From: Desulfuromonadales bacterium
Lineage (GTDB): Bacteria; Desulfobacterota; Desulfuromonadia; Geobacterales; Pseudopelobacteraceae
Direction: 5' to 3'
DNA: 64,000 bases
NCBI GenBank assembly: GCA_013349325.1
Contig: DUZX01000009.1
Location: forward strand, 1 to 64,000
Under the pieces are notes generated by a model that saw nothing but the letters and a program-made list of their open reading frames with translations, ran no database searches and was not told the DNA's origin. Within the stretch, counting starts at the first letter, position 1; each line of letters starts with the position of its first letter. Shown in pieces: positions 1 to 8,440 of this stretch. Both the position numbers and the translations under genes were made by a program.

Positions 1-1
1 C

Positions 2-109
2 GAATGTTTCGAGTATCCCGGGCGTGATCCACGCATGGGTGAAGTAACGAAGCGACAAATAGAACTTTATGAGGCTATGGATATTGAATCTCCAACCTCG
101 TTACATTAA
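2..109 (+). CDS. C-terminal end of an unidentified protein (cut by window start)
   Basis: An open frame enters from the left edge and ends at TAA 107-109, giving 35 residues that include GRDPRMGEVTKRQIELYEAM. The composition is charged and protein-like, but I do not recognise the family. Its last codons overlap, on the opposite strand, the 3' end of the decayed transposase, so it may be the gene into which the element inserted, or chance. Confidence 0.35.
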   Translation, partial: ECFEYPGRDPRMGEVTKRQIELYEAMDIESPTSLH

Positions 110-366
110 ACCGGGAATGCAGGTTGTATGTAACCGTCAACAGTAGAGCATCTTGATTCAGGAATTGATGTATGCTGGCATTTATCCATGGCCAATTCGA
201 GAGGCTCTTCATACTCGATTTATCTAAGCCTTGCTCTGCCTGTTCAGCTGCAGCATCCAAGGAATCAAATACACGATTTGCAAAGTAGTTTCGTCGCAGT
301 AAGTTCCAGATCTGTTCTGCGGGATTCAGTTCCGGTGAATACGGTGGTAGCAGAACGATTTAAGAG
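75..366 (-). pseudogene. IS630-family transposase remnant (C-terminal part only)
   Basis: Read on the minus strand from about 366 to the stop at 75-77, the frame gives LLPPYSPELNPAEQIWNLLR followed by RNYFANRVFDSLDAA. This is the conserved C-terminal block of IS630/Tc1-type DDE transposases; the glutamate after NPA is the usual third catalytic residue. An in-frame TAA lies immediately upstream of this block and no N-terminal domain (first two Asp) or start codon exists, so the gene is truncated and inactive. The last ~35 residues after NWPW may be read-through. It marks an old insertion at the left edge of the window. Confidence 0.75.
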
Positions 367-418
367 TTTATGCGGTGGTTCCGCTGACGCTACACACCAT
401 ATAAACTCTTAAATCGTT
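354..418. repeat. Perfect 17-bp inverted repeat at the broken end of the transposase
   Basis: Left arm 354-370 (AACGATTTAAGAGTTTA) and right arm 402-418 are exact reverse complements, separated by 31 bp. The left arm overlaps the 5'-most surviving codons of the transposase remnant, so the repeat probably arose when the element rearranged rather than being a terminal repeat of an intact IS. From 419 to the RBS at 560 I see no gene; one frame contains a CxxC stretch but has no start codon. Confidence 0.7.
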
Positions 419-570
419 GTATAACTCCGGATCAGCATCAGAACACCTGCGACGGATCGTTAACTGTCGCTTGCAAGCACTGCGGCAAGCGGGTATTCTA
501 TGCCCGGTTATTCATGCTTACAGCAAGGTTCTCATCAGACAGATTCATTCCATTCAAGCGGGAGGAAATT

Positions 571-1674
571 ATGAGTAAGGTCTATTTCAGCGATATGCGT
601 ACCGGGTACAAGGAAAATCTGTTTGATAAAATTGCAAAACTACTGACACTGGCTGGACTGCCTCAGGCGGTAGCCGCAGGCGATCTGACAGCAATCAAGA
701 TACATTTTGGCGAGAAGGGAAATCACACCTACATCCGTCCGGTATTTGCCCGTCGCGTGGTTGAAGAGATCAAAAAACTGCAGGCTCTGCCGTTTCTGAC
801 GGATTCGACAACACTCTACCCCGGCCAACGCAAAGAAGCTGTTTCAGCCTTGACATGTGCGATTGAAAACGGCTTTGCCTACGCCTGCGTCGACGCCCCG
901 CTGGTTATCAGCGATGGCCTGCGTGGCGTCACCGAAACCGAGGTGGCCGTCGATGGAGAACTTCTGAAAACCGCTTTTATCGGTACCGAGATCGTTGAGG
1001 CTGATGCGATTGTGGCCATGACGCACTTCAAATGCCACGAACTGACCGGTTTCGGCGGTGCAATCAAGAATATCGGGATGGGATGCGCCAGCCGCAAGGG
1101 AAAACTGGTACAGCATTCCAATGTGGCTCCCAAGGTCTCGCAGAAAGGGTGTATCGGCTGCGGCATCTGCCCCAAATCGTGCGCCCATGGCGCTATAACC
1201 ATCACCAACGATAAGGCCTTTATCGATCCGCAGAAATGCGCCGGCTGTTCGCGCTGCATTACGGTCTGTCCGGTCAAGGCAATCAACATTCAATGGAGCG
1301 CCGCTGCTGATCTGGTCATGCGCAAGATGGCCGAGTATGCCAAAGGGGCGCTGAGCGGCAAGCAGGATAAGGTGGTCTATATCAACTTCATCACCCAGGT
1401 TTCACCGGCCTGTGACTGTTACGGTTATTCCGACGCACCGATCGTCAATGACATCGGTATCTGTGCTTCAACCGATCCGGTCGCAATTGACCAGGCCAGC
1501 GCCGACCTGGTCAACGGAGCACGCGGCAATGAAGGATCAGCCCTGAAGAACGGCCATGAGCCGGGCGGAGACAAGTTTCGCGGCTGCTGGCCGGAGATCC
1601 CGTGGGAGGTGCAGTTGGAACATGCGGAGAAGATCGGGTTGGGGAGCAGGGCCTATGAGCTGGTGACGGTGTGA
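571..1674 (+). CDS. DUF362 domain iron-sulfur protein with two 4Fe-4S clusters
   Basis: A 367-residue protein. The start at 571 has a strong RBS (GGAGGAAATT directly before ATG); an ATG at 514 in the same frame lacks one. The N-terminal two thirds match the DUF362 fold (KVYFSDMR, FGEKGNHTYIRP, then MTHFKCHELTGFGGAIKN). Near residues 190-250 are two ferredoxin motifs, KGCIGCGICPKSC and QKCAGCSRCITVCP, each able to hold a [4Fe-4S] cluster. The C-terminal part carries GYSDAPIVNDIGICASTDP, also typical of DUF362. A cytoplasmic electron carrier or redox-linked function is likely, but the family has no settled reaction. uvrB begins 27 bp downstream, so the two may be co-transcribed. Confidence 0.85.
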   Translation: MSKVYFSDMRTGYKENLFDKIAKLLTLAGLPQAVAAGDLTAIKIHFGEKGNHTYIRPVFARRVVEEIKKLQALPFLTDSTTLYPGQRKEAVSALTCAIENGFAYACVDAPLVISDGLRGVTETEVAVDGELLKTAFIGTEIVEADAIVAMTHFKCHELTGFGGAIKNIGMGCASRKGKLVQHSNVAPKVSQKGCIGCGICPKSCAHGAITITNDKAFIDPQKCAGCSRCITVCPVKAINIQWSAAADLVMRKMAEYAKGALSGKQDKVVYINFITQVSPACDCYGYSDAPIVNDIGICASTDPVAIDQASADLVNGARGNEGSALKNGHEPGGDKFRGCWPEIPWEVQLEHAEKIGLGSRAYELVTV

Positions 1675-1701
1675 GCCAGGATTACATAATGGGCTTTACC
1701 T

Positions 1702-3855
1702 ATGTCGCTCTTTAATCTGGTAACAACTTATTCGCCGCGTGGCGATCAGCCTCAGGCGATTAATGAGCTGGTTGAAGGGGTAGTGCGCGGCGACCGCCAT
1801 CAAACTCTTTTGGGAGTGACCGGCTCCGGCAAGACCTTTACAGTGGCCAACGTCATCGCCGAAACATCGCGACCGGCACTGGTGCTGGCACCCAACAAAA
1901 CCCTGGCAGCCCAGTTATATGGCGAGTTCAAGGAACTCTTTCCGGATAACGCTGTTGAGTATTTCGTCTCCTACTACGATTACTACCAACCGGAAGCCTA
2001 CATCCCGACCAGCGACACCTACATCGAAAAAGATTCCGCCATCAACGATGAGATCGATAAACTGCGCCACTCGGCTACCCGCTCGCTGCTGACGCGACGC
2101 GATGTCATCATCGTAGCCTCAGTCTCCTGTATTTACGGCATCGGCTCACCCGAAGCGTATCAGACCATGCATATTTTCTTTCGCCAGGGTGAGGAGTACG
2201 GTCGTGACGAACTGCTGCGAAAACTGGTCGAAATCCAGTATGAGCGTAATGACATGGATTTCCACCGTGGCACCTTCCGGGTGCGGGGTGATGTGATCGA
2301 GATCTTCCCGGCTTACGATAGTGAACGGGCGCTGCGGGTCGAATTTTTTGGCGATGATGTGGAGACGATCAGTGAGATCGACCCGCTGCGTGGAGTAGTG
2401 CTGCAGCGGCTTGCCAAATGCTCGATCTACCCGGCTTCACACTACGTTGCCACGCGCGAAACGCTGGAGCGGGCCGTGGAGCAGATCCGCAACGATCTTG
2501 CACTGCGGATCCGGTATTTCAACGAACGCAATATGCTGTTGGAGGCACAACGCATCGAACAGCGAACCTTCTATGACATCGAGATGATGGAGGAGATGGG
2601 CTTTTGCCATGGCATCGAAAACTATTCGCGCTATTTTGACGGCCGTCAGCCGGGCGATGCGCCTTACAGCCTGATAGATTATTTTCCGGATGACTTTGTG
2701 CTGTTCGTTGACGAATCCCATATCACGGTCTCACAGGTCGGCGCCATGTACCGTGGTGACCGCTCGCGTAAGGAGACGCTTGTCAACTACGGTTTCCGGC
2801 TGCCGGCTGCACTCGATAACCGACCGCTCAATTTCCAGGAGTTTGAGGCCCGTATTCATCAGACGGTGTATGTTTCCGCCACACCGGCTGATTATGAGCT
2901 ACAGACCTGCGACGGTGTCTTTGTCGAACAGATTATCCGCCCGACCGGGCTGGTTGATCCGCTGATTGAGGTGAGGCCGGTAACGGCAGGAAGGCAAATC
3001 AACGTAAACGATAAAAATCCCCTCCCCCCTGGCGGGGGAGGGTTAGGGAGGGGGGGAAGTGGCCACGGTAGTGATGAGTTTGCAGCGTCACCCACCCCCC
3101 AACCCCCTCCCGTCAAGGGAGGGGGGGAATATTCAGGTTTCGGTCAGGTCGATGACCTGCTCCACGAAGTGCGCGAGGTTGTTGCCCGAGGTGAGCGAAT
3201 ACTGATAACAACCCTGACCAAGCGCATGTCTGAAGAGCTGACCAATTATTATCGTGAGTTGGGGGTGCGGATCAAGTACCTGCATTCCGATATCGACACC
3301 ATCGAACGGATGCAGATCATCCGTGACCTGCGGCTGGGGGAGTTCGATGTACTGGTCGGCATCAATCTGTTGCGGGAAGGGCTGGATCTGCCGGAAGTTT
3401 CGCTGGTTGCCATTCTGGATGCCGACAAGGAGGGCTTTCTCCGTTCGCAGCGTTCACTGATCCAGACCTGCGGTCGCGCCGCCCGCAATATCAATGGCCG
3501 GGTGTTGATGTATGGCGACAGCGTAACACACTCGATGCAGGCCTGTCTCGATGAGACCGGGCGGCGACGCGTCAAGCAGCTGGCTTACAACGAAGAGCAT
3601 GGCATCACACCGGAAACGGTCAAAAAAGGGCTGCGCAGCATCCTTGAGTCGATTGAGGAAATGGATTATGTCACCCAACCGGTCGGAGTAGCCGAGGCCG
3701 ACGAGGAGTACGTGGCACCAAAAGAGATCCCGAAACTGGTCAAAAAACTGCGCAAGGAGATGCTGACAGCTGCCAAGGAGCTGAATTTTGAAAAGGCCGC
3801 CGAGTTGCGTGACCGGGTTAAAAAGCTGGAACTTCAGGAACTGGCGCTGCGATGA
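1702..3855 (+). CDS. uvrB: UvrB, excision nuclease subunit B (with in-frame insertion)
   Basis: UvrB is the damage-verifying helicase-like subunit of the UvrABC nucleotide excision repair complex. The 717-residue product shows the Walker A motif GVTGSGKT, the beta-hairpin region [12 protein letters not shown], the DEAD-like FVDESH, helicase motif VI (QTCGRAARN) and the C-terminal UVR domain ([18 protein letters not shown]) that contacts UvrC. Usual UvrB length is about 660-680. The extra ~45 residues lie near residues 430-477 between RPTGLVDP and GQVDDLL and are encoded by a G/C-rich palindromic element, so the reading frame is kept. The last codons overlap the next gene by ATGA (3852-3855). 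The function is probably retained, since all motifs are intact. Confidence 0.95.
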   Translation: MSLFNLVTTYSPRGDQPQAINELVEGVVRGDRHQTLLGVTGSGKTFTVANVIAETSRPALVLAPNKTLAAQLYGEFKELFPDNAVEYFVSYYDYYQPEAYIPTSDTYIEKDSAINDEIDKLRHSATRSLLTRRDVIIVASVSCIYGIGSPEAYQTMHIFFRQGEEYGRDELLRKLVEIQYERNDMDFHRGTFRVRGDVIEIFPAYDSERALRVEFFGDDVETISEIDPLRGVVLQRLAKCSIYPASHYVATRETLERAVEQIRNDLALRIRYFNERNMLLEAQRIEQRTFYDIEMMEEMGFCHGIENYSRYFDGRQPGDAPYSLIDYFPDDFVLFVDESHITVSQVGAMYRGDRSRKETLVNYGFRLPAALDNRPLNFQEFEARIHQTVYVSATPADYELQTCDGVFVEQIIRPTGLVDPLIEVRPVTAGRQINVNDKNPLPPGGGGLGRGGSGHGSDEFAASPTPQPPPVKGGGEYSGFGQVDDLLHEVREVVARGERILITTLTKRMSEELTNYYRELGVRIKYLHSDIDTIERMQIIRDLRLGEFDVLVGINLLREGLDLPEVSLVAILDADKEGFLRSQRSLIQTCGRAARNINGRVLMYGDSVTHSMQACLDETGRRRVKQLAYNEEHGITPETVKKGLRSILESIEEMDYVTQPVGVAEADEEYVAPKEIPKLVKKLRKEMLTAAKELNFEKAAELRDRVKKLELQELALR
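3018..3127. repeat. G/C-rich palindromic element inserted in frame in uvrB
   Basis: Two arms flank a ~32-bp core. The left (3018-3056) runs CCCCTCCCCCCTGGCGGGGG then AGGGTTAGGGAGGGGGG; the right (3089-3127) is its near reverse complement (CCCACCCCCCAACCCCCTCC, CGTCAAGGGAGGGGGG). Each arm contains its own small hairpin (CCCCTCC..GGCGGGGGAGGG). Translated, it gives [11 protein letters not shown] and [12 protein letters not shown], a low-complexity Gly/Pro loop foreign to UvrB. It resembles intergenic palindromic repeats that can be tolerated inside genes when their length is a multiple of three. Confidence 0.8.
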
Positions 3856-4736
3856 GGGGGCTTAACCCGGAAGAGTTGACGCGCTGTTTTCATACAAACG
3901 GTAGCATTTTCCCTCAGATCATCTCCGCTTTTCGCAGGGAGATTTATCATTACCATCGCACCAATCCCCGCCCCATGCCCTGGCGCGAAACCGATGACCC
4001 CTATCGGATTCTGGTGTCGGAAATCATGCTGCAGCAAACCCAGGTAGAGCGCGTCAGACTCAAGTATGCAGAATTTCTATCCGCTTTTCCCAGCGTAGAA
4101 AACCTGGCTGCCGCCCCACTGTCTGATGTACTGCAGCTCTGGCAAGGTTTGGGGTACAATCGTCGCGCAGTTGCCCTGCAGCGCTGTGCCGGGGAAATCG
4201 TCACCCGCTGGGGCGGACAGTTTCCGACATCGATCGACGGATTGCAATCTCTGCCCGGCATCGGTCCTTATACCGCCCGGGCAGTGGCTTCCTTCGCATT
4301 TGGTGTTGCAGATCCGCTGATCGAGACCAACATCCGCACCGTCTGCATCCATTTTTTCTTTCACGGCCATGAGCAGGTCAGCGACCGCCAGATCATGCCG
4401 CTCGTTGCGGCTACTCTTGACCGGGATAATCCACGAGAGTGGTATTACGCCCTGATGGATTACGGGGTTATGCTCAAGCACAAGCATCCCAATCCTGGCC
4501 GTCGAAGCAGCCATCACGTCCAGCAGAGCCGTTTTGAAGGCTCCAACCGGCAGCAGCGCAGCCGTCTTGTCCGTGAAGTTTTGAGGCAACCGGGGATCAT
4601 ATCGCAGGAGCTATGTGGCATTCTCTCCGCAGAAGCGGGTGTCGTAGAGCAAAATCTTGCGGCGTTGCAGCGGGAAGGTTTTCTTGAACAGCGAGGGGCA
4701 GGCTATCACATCGTTGAAAATAAAAAGGCGGGCTAA
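3852..4736 (+). CDS. HhH-GPD DNA glycosylase, MutY-like but lacking the Fe-S cluster
   Basis: A 294-residue base-excision glycosylase of the HhH-GPD superfamily. Visible are [20 protein letters not shown] (residues ~41-60, with the MutY-type catalytic Glu57), LQQTQVERV, and the helix-hairpin-helix [11 protein letters not shown] (~134-144). At the position of the MutY catalytic Asp the sequence is [10 protein letters not shown], so Glu replaces Asp. The usual C-terminal C-X6-C-X2-C-X5-C cluster is absent; instead there is [13 protein letters not shown] and a winged-helix-like tail (~225-290). This is a recognisable subfamily often annotated mutY, but adenine opposite 8-oxoG should not be assumed as substrate. 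It is translationally coupled to uvrB (ATGA overlap), consistent with a DNA repair role. Confidence 0.85.
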   Translation: MRGLNPEELTRCFHTNGSIFPQIISAFRREIYHYHRTNPRPMPWRETDDPYRILVSEIMLQQTQVERVRLKYAEFLSAFPSVENLAAAPLSDVLQLWQGLGYNRRAVALQRCAGEIVTRWGGQFPTSIDGLQSLPGIGPYTARAVASFAFGVADPLIETNIRTVCIHFFFHGHEQVSDRQIMPLVAATLDRDNPREWYYALMDYGVMLKHKHPNPGRRSSHHVQQSRFEGSNRQQRSRLVREVLRQPGIISQELCGILSAEAGVVEQNLAALQREGFLEQRGAGYHIVENKKAG

Positions 4737-4757
4737 CGACCAGCGTTACCCCGCCTT
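4725..4757 (-). terminator. Rho-independent terminator of the cytochrome gene
   Basis: AAGGCGGGCTAACG (4725-4738) pairs with CGTTACCCCGCCTT (4744-4757) with one mismatch and a 5-nt loop. On the minus strand the stem is followed by TTTTTATTTTC, a proper U-run. On the plus strand no T-run follows, so it chiefly serves the minus-strand cytochrome; the stop codon of the glycosylase gene lies inside the stem. Confidence 0.8.
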
Positions 4758-4781
4758 CACCTTCAGATTACATCCTGCACC

Positions 4782-5060
4782 TTATTTCTTGTGGCAATCT
4801 TTGCAGGAAGTCGGTCCTTTTTTCATTTCAGTGTGGCAACCTTTACAGGTTTTGTGCGCCCAATCTTTGCCAAGTTCTTTGATCTTGCCAGGACCTTTTT
4901 CGTGGCATTTTTTACAATCCTTCAGCATTTCCTGATGTTTCTTGTGCGGGAAGGCAACCTTGCCCATGGAAGCTGGCAGGTCAATTACGTCTGCTGCCAG
5001 GGCTGCTCCGGCAAATGCGGTTACGGCAAACATTGCTACTACGGCGCTGATTTTTTTCAT
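4782..5060 (-). CDS. Periplasmic triheme cytochrome c7 (PpcA family)
   Basis: A 92-residue precursor with a Sec signal peptide (MKKISAVVAMFAVTAFAGAA, cleavage after ALA near residue 22) and about 70 mature residues. Three CXXCH haem sites are present: CKKCH, CKGCH and CKDCH, plus additional His for bis-His ligation (FPHKKHQ, DWAHK). The segment DCKKCHEKGPGKI and the end KGPTSCKDCHKK closely match the PpcA-E cytochromes of Geobacter, which carry electrons across the periplasm during extracellular respiration. RBS AAGGAGAG precedes the ATG. A sigma-54-type promoter lies ~120 bp upstream and a terminator follows, so it is monocistronic. Which ppc paralogue it equals cannot be decided here. Confidence 0.93.
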   Translation of the reverse strand: MKKISAVVAMFAVTAFAGAALAADVIDLPASMGKVAFPHKKHQEMLKDCKKCHEKGPGKIKELGKDWAHKTCKGCHTEMKKGPTSCKDCHKK

Positions 5061-5179
5061 CGTGTTCTCTCCTTGCTGTTTTTTTTACTGCGTTCGGCAC
5101 GCAGATCATAATTACCACTACGTGATGAAGATTGTTTTACTGTGAGACACATCTTTTTGAATAATGACGTGTTTCAATT

Positions 5180-5196
5180 AGCATATCAGGTGCCAA
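5180..5196 (-). promoter_or_regulatory. Sigma-54 (-24/-12) promoter for the triheme cytochrome
   Basis: On the minus strand the sequence reads TTGGCACCTGATATGCTA: GG and GC separated by exactly 10 bases, with the TGGCAC half matching the RpoN consensus. Predicted start near 5169 leaves a ~110-nt leader before the cytochrome ATG. It lies in the 330-bp divergent gap 5061-5391 between the cytochrome and gspG, in which I saw no other gene. Confidence 0.6.
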
Positions 5197-5391
5197 TCTG
5201 CAAGTATTATTGCAACATACCGTTTTAATTCGTGTAACAATCTACTGCACATGATGTATCGCGGTGTTATTCACCGCAATTGAGGCAGAGAAGGTACAAT
5301 TTGAAGCAGCGTTCGACTGAAAGAGCTTGCCAGACGGTCACGCTTTTGGGTAGAGTCCACAACCGGGTAAATCAACAGGGAGGATAAATCA

Positions 5392-5832
5392 ATGCAGATC
5401 ATCACCAATAAGAAGGGCTTCACTCTGATCGAAATCATGGTTGTCATTGTCATTCTGGCGCTTCTGGCCGCCCTGGTTGCACCCAAGCTGATGGGACGTG
5501 CCGACGATGCCAAAATTACCGATGCCAGGGTTCAGATCAAGAACATTGAAACCGCGCTCAAACTGTACAAACTTGACAGCGGCAACTACCCCACCACGGA
5601 ACAGGGACTGAATGCGCTGGTCGAAAAGCCGACTGTTGGCATCATTCCCAAAATGTATAAAGAGGGGGGCTATCTGGAGAGCAAGAAAATGCCAAAAGAC
5701 CCCTGGGGCAATGACTATCTGTATATTTCGCCTGGTGAACATGGCGACTACGACCTCTACTCCTTCGGCGCTGACAGTGCCAAGGGGGGCGAAGGCAAAA
5801 ATGCCGATATTACCAACTGGGACGCGAAGTAA
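5392..5832 (+). CDS. gspG: GspG-type major pseudopilin of type II secretion
   Basis: A 146-residue pseudopilin. The short basic leader MQIITNKKG is followed by [20 protein letters not shown], the class III prepilin peptidase site (cleavage after G9, Glu at +5) and membrane helix. The C-terminal globular part has the GspG hallmarks [18 protein letters not shown] and [20 protein letters not shown] with the calcium-binding type loop. RBS GGGAGGA lies 7 nt before the ATG. It stands alone: no other gsp genes are adjacent, so the rest of the secretion system must be encoded elsewhere if the protein functions in type II secretion. Confidence 0.92.
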   Translation: MQIITNKKGFTLIEIMVVIVILALLAALVAPKLMGRADDAKITDARVQIKNIETALKLYKLDSGNYPTTEQGLNALVEKPTVGIIPKMYKEGGYLESKKMPKDPWGNDYLYISPGEHGDYDLYSFGADSAKGGEGKNADITNWDAK

Positions 5833-5912
5833 CACTTTCATTACACGTGAGCACCATGCTGTACCAGCCACGATACCTGAAAAAATCATGCCTCTGATGA
5901 GACGGCAACCGA

Positions 5913-8414
5913 ATGCATAACTATTTTACCGAAGATGCACTGCTGCTGATGCGCCATGAAATCGCCCGGGCCGGCGGCAACGAAGTCTTCTTTATTGGAA
6001 GAACCAACGTTGATGGCATTGTCTGCGAGACCGAGACCATCGCCCGTGGCAGCAAGGTGGCTGTTCCCGCTATTATCACACGTGCGGCCGGCGGTGACGT
6101 CGTCATCCATAACCACCCCTCGTCTGAACTGACCCCTTCGGACGCCGATATGGATATCGCTTCAGTCTGCGGCAACCAAGGCATCGGCTTCAGCATTATC
6201 GACAATAACGCTACCCGCTGCTACCAGGTTGTCTCCCCGCATACCGAGAAGAAAGGGGAGCAGCTGTCACTCGAAGAGATTGGCCGGACTTTCGCAACTG
6301 ACGGGATGATGGCGCATCTGAAGGGGTATGAGCAGCGCGACGAACAGTTGCGTATGGCATTAGCCGTGGCGGAGGCGTTTAACCGCGACGGGGTGGTGCT
6401 GGTCGAAGCAGGCACCGGCACCGGCAAATCTCTGGCCTATCTGGCGCCGGCGATTCTCTGGGCGGTGCGAAATAATCAGCGGGTCGTTGTTTCGACCAAT
6501 ACGATCAACCTTCAGGAACAGCTGATAAAAAAGGATCTCCCCTTTCTGGCACGCCATTCGGCAGTCGAATTCAAGACTGCTCTGGTCAAGGGGCGCAGCA
6601 ATTACGCCTGTCTGCGCAAGCTGGAACAGGCCAAGGCCGAACCATCGCTTTTTCCGGATGAATCTTCGCAGGAGTTGACCACCATCATCGAGTGGAGTCA
6701 CAGCAGCCAGGATGGCTGTCGTAGTGACCTCGGCTTTACACCGCATTTTTCGGTCTGGGAGGAACTCTGCTGCGAAGCCGACCAATGCAGCCGCTCACGC
6801 TGCTCCCATTTCAATCGCTGTTTTTTTTACCGGGCACGGAGGGACTCCTCTTCCGCCCGGGTACTGGTGGTTAACCACGCCCTGCTGCTGTCGGATATCG
6901 TCTTACGTAAAGAGACCGGCTACGATGCGACTGCTATTCTGCCCCCGTTTTCTCGCCTGATTTTCGACGAAGGACATCATCTTGAGGATGTCGCGACAAG
7001 TCACCTTTCGCTGATCATCTCGCGCGGCGGAATCTTAAAGCAGCTTCACCGACTGGTGCCGCAGAAACTTGCCAGGGCCGGCCTGCTGACCATTATTTCC
7101 GCCGCCATCGCCAGAGGTTTACCGGAATCGCAGGAAGGGCTGTATGCCGAGCTGTCCGGTCTGCTGGAAATCCACCTGATGCCCAAGGCGCTTGATCTCT
7201 GTCAGGTTACCGAACAGACGATGGACTGGCTGGCGCTTTCAGTCGAGCACGACAGCGCCGGCCCGCCCGGGCGGGAGCGAAAACTGCGCATCACCACCGA
7301 AGTGGAGCGCCGTCCCTTCTGGCAAGAGTGCCACCAGCGGCTGCACACGCTGGCCGATGCCTTGAACGATTATACCTCCGCCATGCGGGGATTGCTTCGT
7401 CGCTGTAAGGATCTACCCGAAAAACTGCAGGAAAAGCTAACGGATCAGTTGCTGGATACCGGCGGTATTGAGGGAAGGCTGCAGTCGATGGCCGACGCAC
7501 TGCTGTTCTTTACGACTGAAGCGGATGGTTACTGTCGCTGGATCGAAACCAGGAGCGGCAATCGCGGCGTGCAGGCGCGACTCTGTGCCGCTCCGCTGGA
7601 TATTTCGTCACAGCTGAAAGAGACCGTCTTTGACAAGCTCAAGACCATCATCGTTACCTCGGCGACACTGACCGTGGGAGGCGAATTTGGCTATCTGAAA
7701 CGGCGCACCGGTTTCGGGCTCCTGCCGGCTGAACGCCTGAATGAACTGCAGCTGGCCTCCCCTTTTGACTATTCCCGTCAAGTATTTGTCGCCGTACCGG
7801 AAGAGATGCCAGAACCGACCGCCCCCGGCTATCGTGAAGCGCTGGAAGCGCATATTCTGACCGCCGTGTCAACATCGCGCGGCGGTGCCTTTATCCTGTT
7901 CACCTCGTATGATTTGCTCAATAAAGTCTTTACGGCTCTGGCTCCGCTGCTGGCCGGCATTGGGCTGAAAGCGCTTAAACAGGGAGATATCGGGCGGCAT
8001 GAACTGCTGGCGCAGTTTCGCCGTGAGGGGAATGCTGTGCTCTTTGGTACCGACTCTTTCTGGGAAGGAGTTGATGTTAAAGGAGAGGCTCTCAGACTCG
8101 TGATCATCGCCCGGCTCCCTTTTCAGGTGCCGACCGAACCGGTCCAGCAGGCCCGTGCAGAAAAGATTAAAGCTGATGGCGGCGACCCGTTCCGCGATTT
8201 TTCGGTACCACAGGCGGTCATCAAGTTCCGACAGGGCTTCGGGCGGTTAATCCGTAGTCGCGATGATCGCGGAGCTGTGCTTATCCTCGACCGGCGGGTA
8301 CTGAACAAGAGCTACGGCAGGACCTTCCTGCGCTCGCTACCGGATACGGAAATTATGCGTGGGGATTCAGCGGGAATTTTTGCACGAATGGAGCAGTTTT
8401 TTGGGAAAACGTAG
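5913..8414 (+). CDS. JAMM (RadC-like) domain fused to DinG/XPD-type helicase
   Basis: An 833-residue fusion. Residues ~1-110 form a JAB1/MPN+ metalloprotease-like domain with a complete JAMM motif: H66-x-H68-x7-S76-x2-D79 (HNHPSSELTPSDAD) and an upstream Glu24. Residues ~130-833 are a superfamily 2 XPD/DinG helicase: Walker A EAGTGTGKS (~165-173), four-cysteine Fe-S region (CLRK, then CCEADQCSRSRC), Walker B DEGH (LIFDEGHH), and motif VI QGFGRLIRSRDD. DinG helicases unwind 5'-3' and act on R-loops, G4 and stalled forks. The JAMM part resembles RadC more than a deubiquitinase. The start at 5913 includes the whole JAMM domain, although the RBS is weak. An 80-bp gap follows gspG; no partner gene is apparent. 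Confidence 0.88.
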   Translation: MHNYFTEDALLLMRHEIARAGGNEVFFIGRTNVDGIVCETETIARGSKVAVPAIITRAAGGDVVIHNHPSSELTPSDADMDIASVCGNQGIGFSIIDNNATRCYQVVSPHTEKKGEQLSLEEIGRTFATDGMMAHLKGYEQRDEQLRMALAVAEAFNRDGVVLVEAGTGTGKSLAYLAPAILWAVRNNQRVVVSTNTINLQEQLIKKDLPFLARHSAVEFKTALVKGRSNYACLRKLEQAKAEPSLFPDESSQELTTIIEWSHSSQDGCRSDLGFTPHFSVWEELCCEADQCSRSRCSHFNRCFFYRARRDSSSARVLVVNHALLLSDIVLRKETGYDATAILPPFSRLIFDEGHHLEDVATSHLSLIISRGGILKQLHRLVPQKLARAGLLTIISAAIARGLPESQEGLYAELSGLLEIHLMPKALDLCQVTEQTMDWLALSVEHDSAGPPGRERKLRITTEVERRPFWQECHQRLHTLADALNDYTSAMRGLLRRCKDLPEKLQEKLTDQLLDTGGIEGRLQSMADALLFFTTEADGYCRWIETRSGNRGVQARLCAAPLDISSQLKETVFDKLKTIIVTSATLTVGGEFGYLKRRTGFGLLPAERLNELQLASPFDYSRQVFVAVPEEMPEPTAPGYREALEAHILTAVSTSRGGAFILFTSYDLLNKVFTALAPLLAGIGLKALKQGDIGRHELLAQFRREGNAVLFGTDSFWEGVDVKGEALRLVIIARLPFQVPTEPVQQARAEKIKADGGDPFRDFSVPQAVIKFRQGFGRLIRSRDDRGAVLILDRRVLNKSYGRTFLRSLPDTEIMRGDSAGIFARMEQFFGKT

Positions 8415-8434
8415 GGGCGCATTGTTATGCGCCC
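8415..8434. terminator. Perfect hairpin between convergent genes
   Basis: GGGCGCAT (8415-8422) and ATGCGCCC (8427-8434) form a perfect 8-bp stem with a TGTT loop, directly after the helicase stop codon and just before the stop of the next, opposite gene. No U-run follows on either strand, so termination would be Rho-assisted. The wording GTAGGGGCGcattgttATGCGCCC resembles a dispersed small palindrome, so it could also be a repeat copy. Confidence 0.5.
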
Positions 8435-8440
8435 GGTCGG

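Noticed and set aside
188..412. Plus-strand frame at the left edge
   Set aside because: It lies opposite the IS630 transposase remnant, whose residues are clearly recognisable on the minus strand.
445..570. CxxC-containing stretch (CKHCGKR) in frame before the DUF362 gene
   Set aside because: No start codon upstream and no RBS; the DUF362 protein starts naturally at 571. May be debris of a lost gene.
2892..3116. Pro/Gly-rich minus-strand frame in uvrB
   Set aside because: Product of the palindromic repeat read on the other strand, not a gene.
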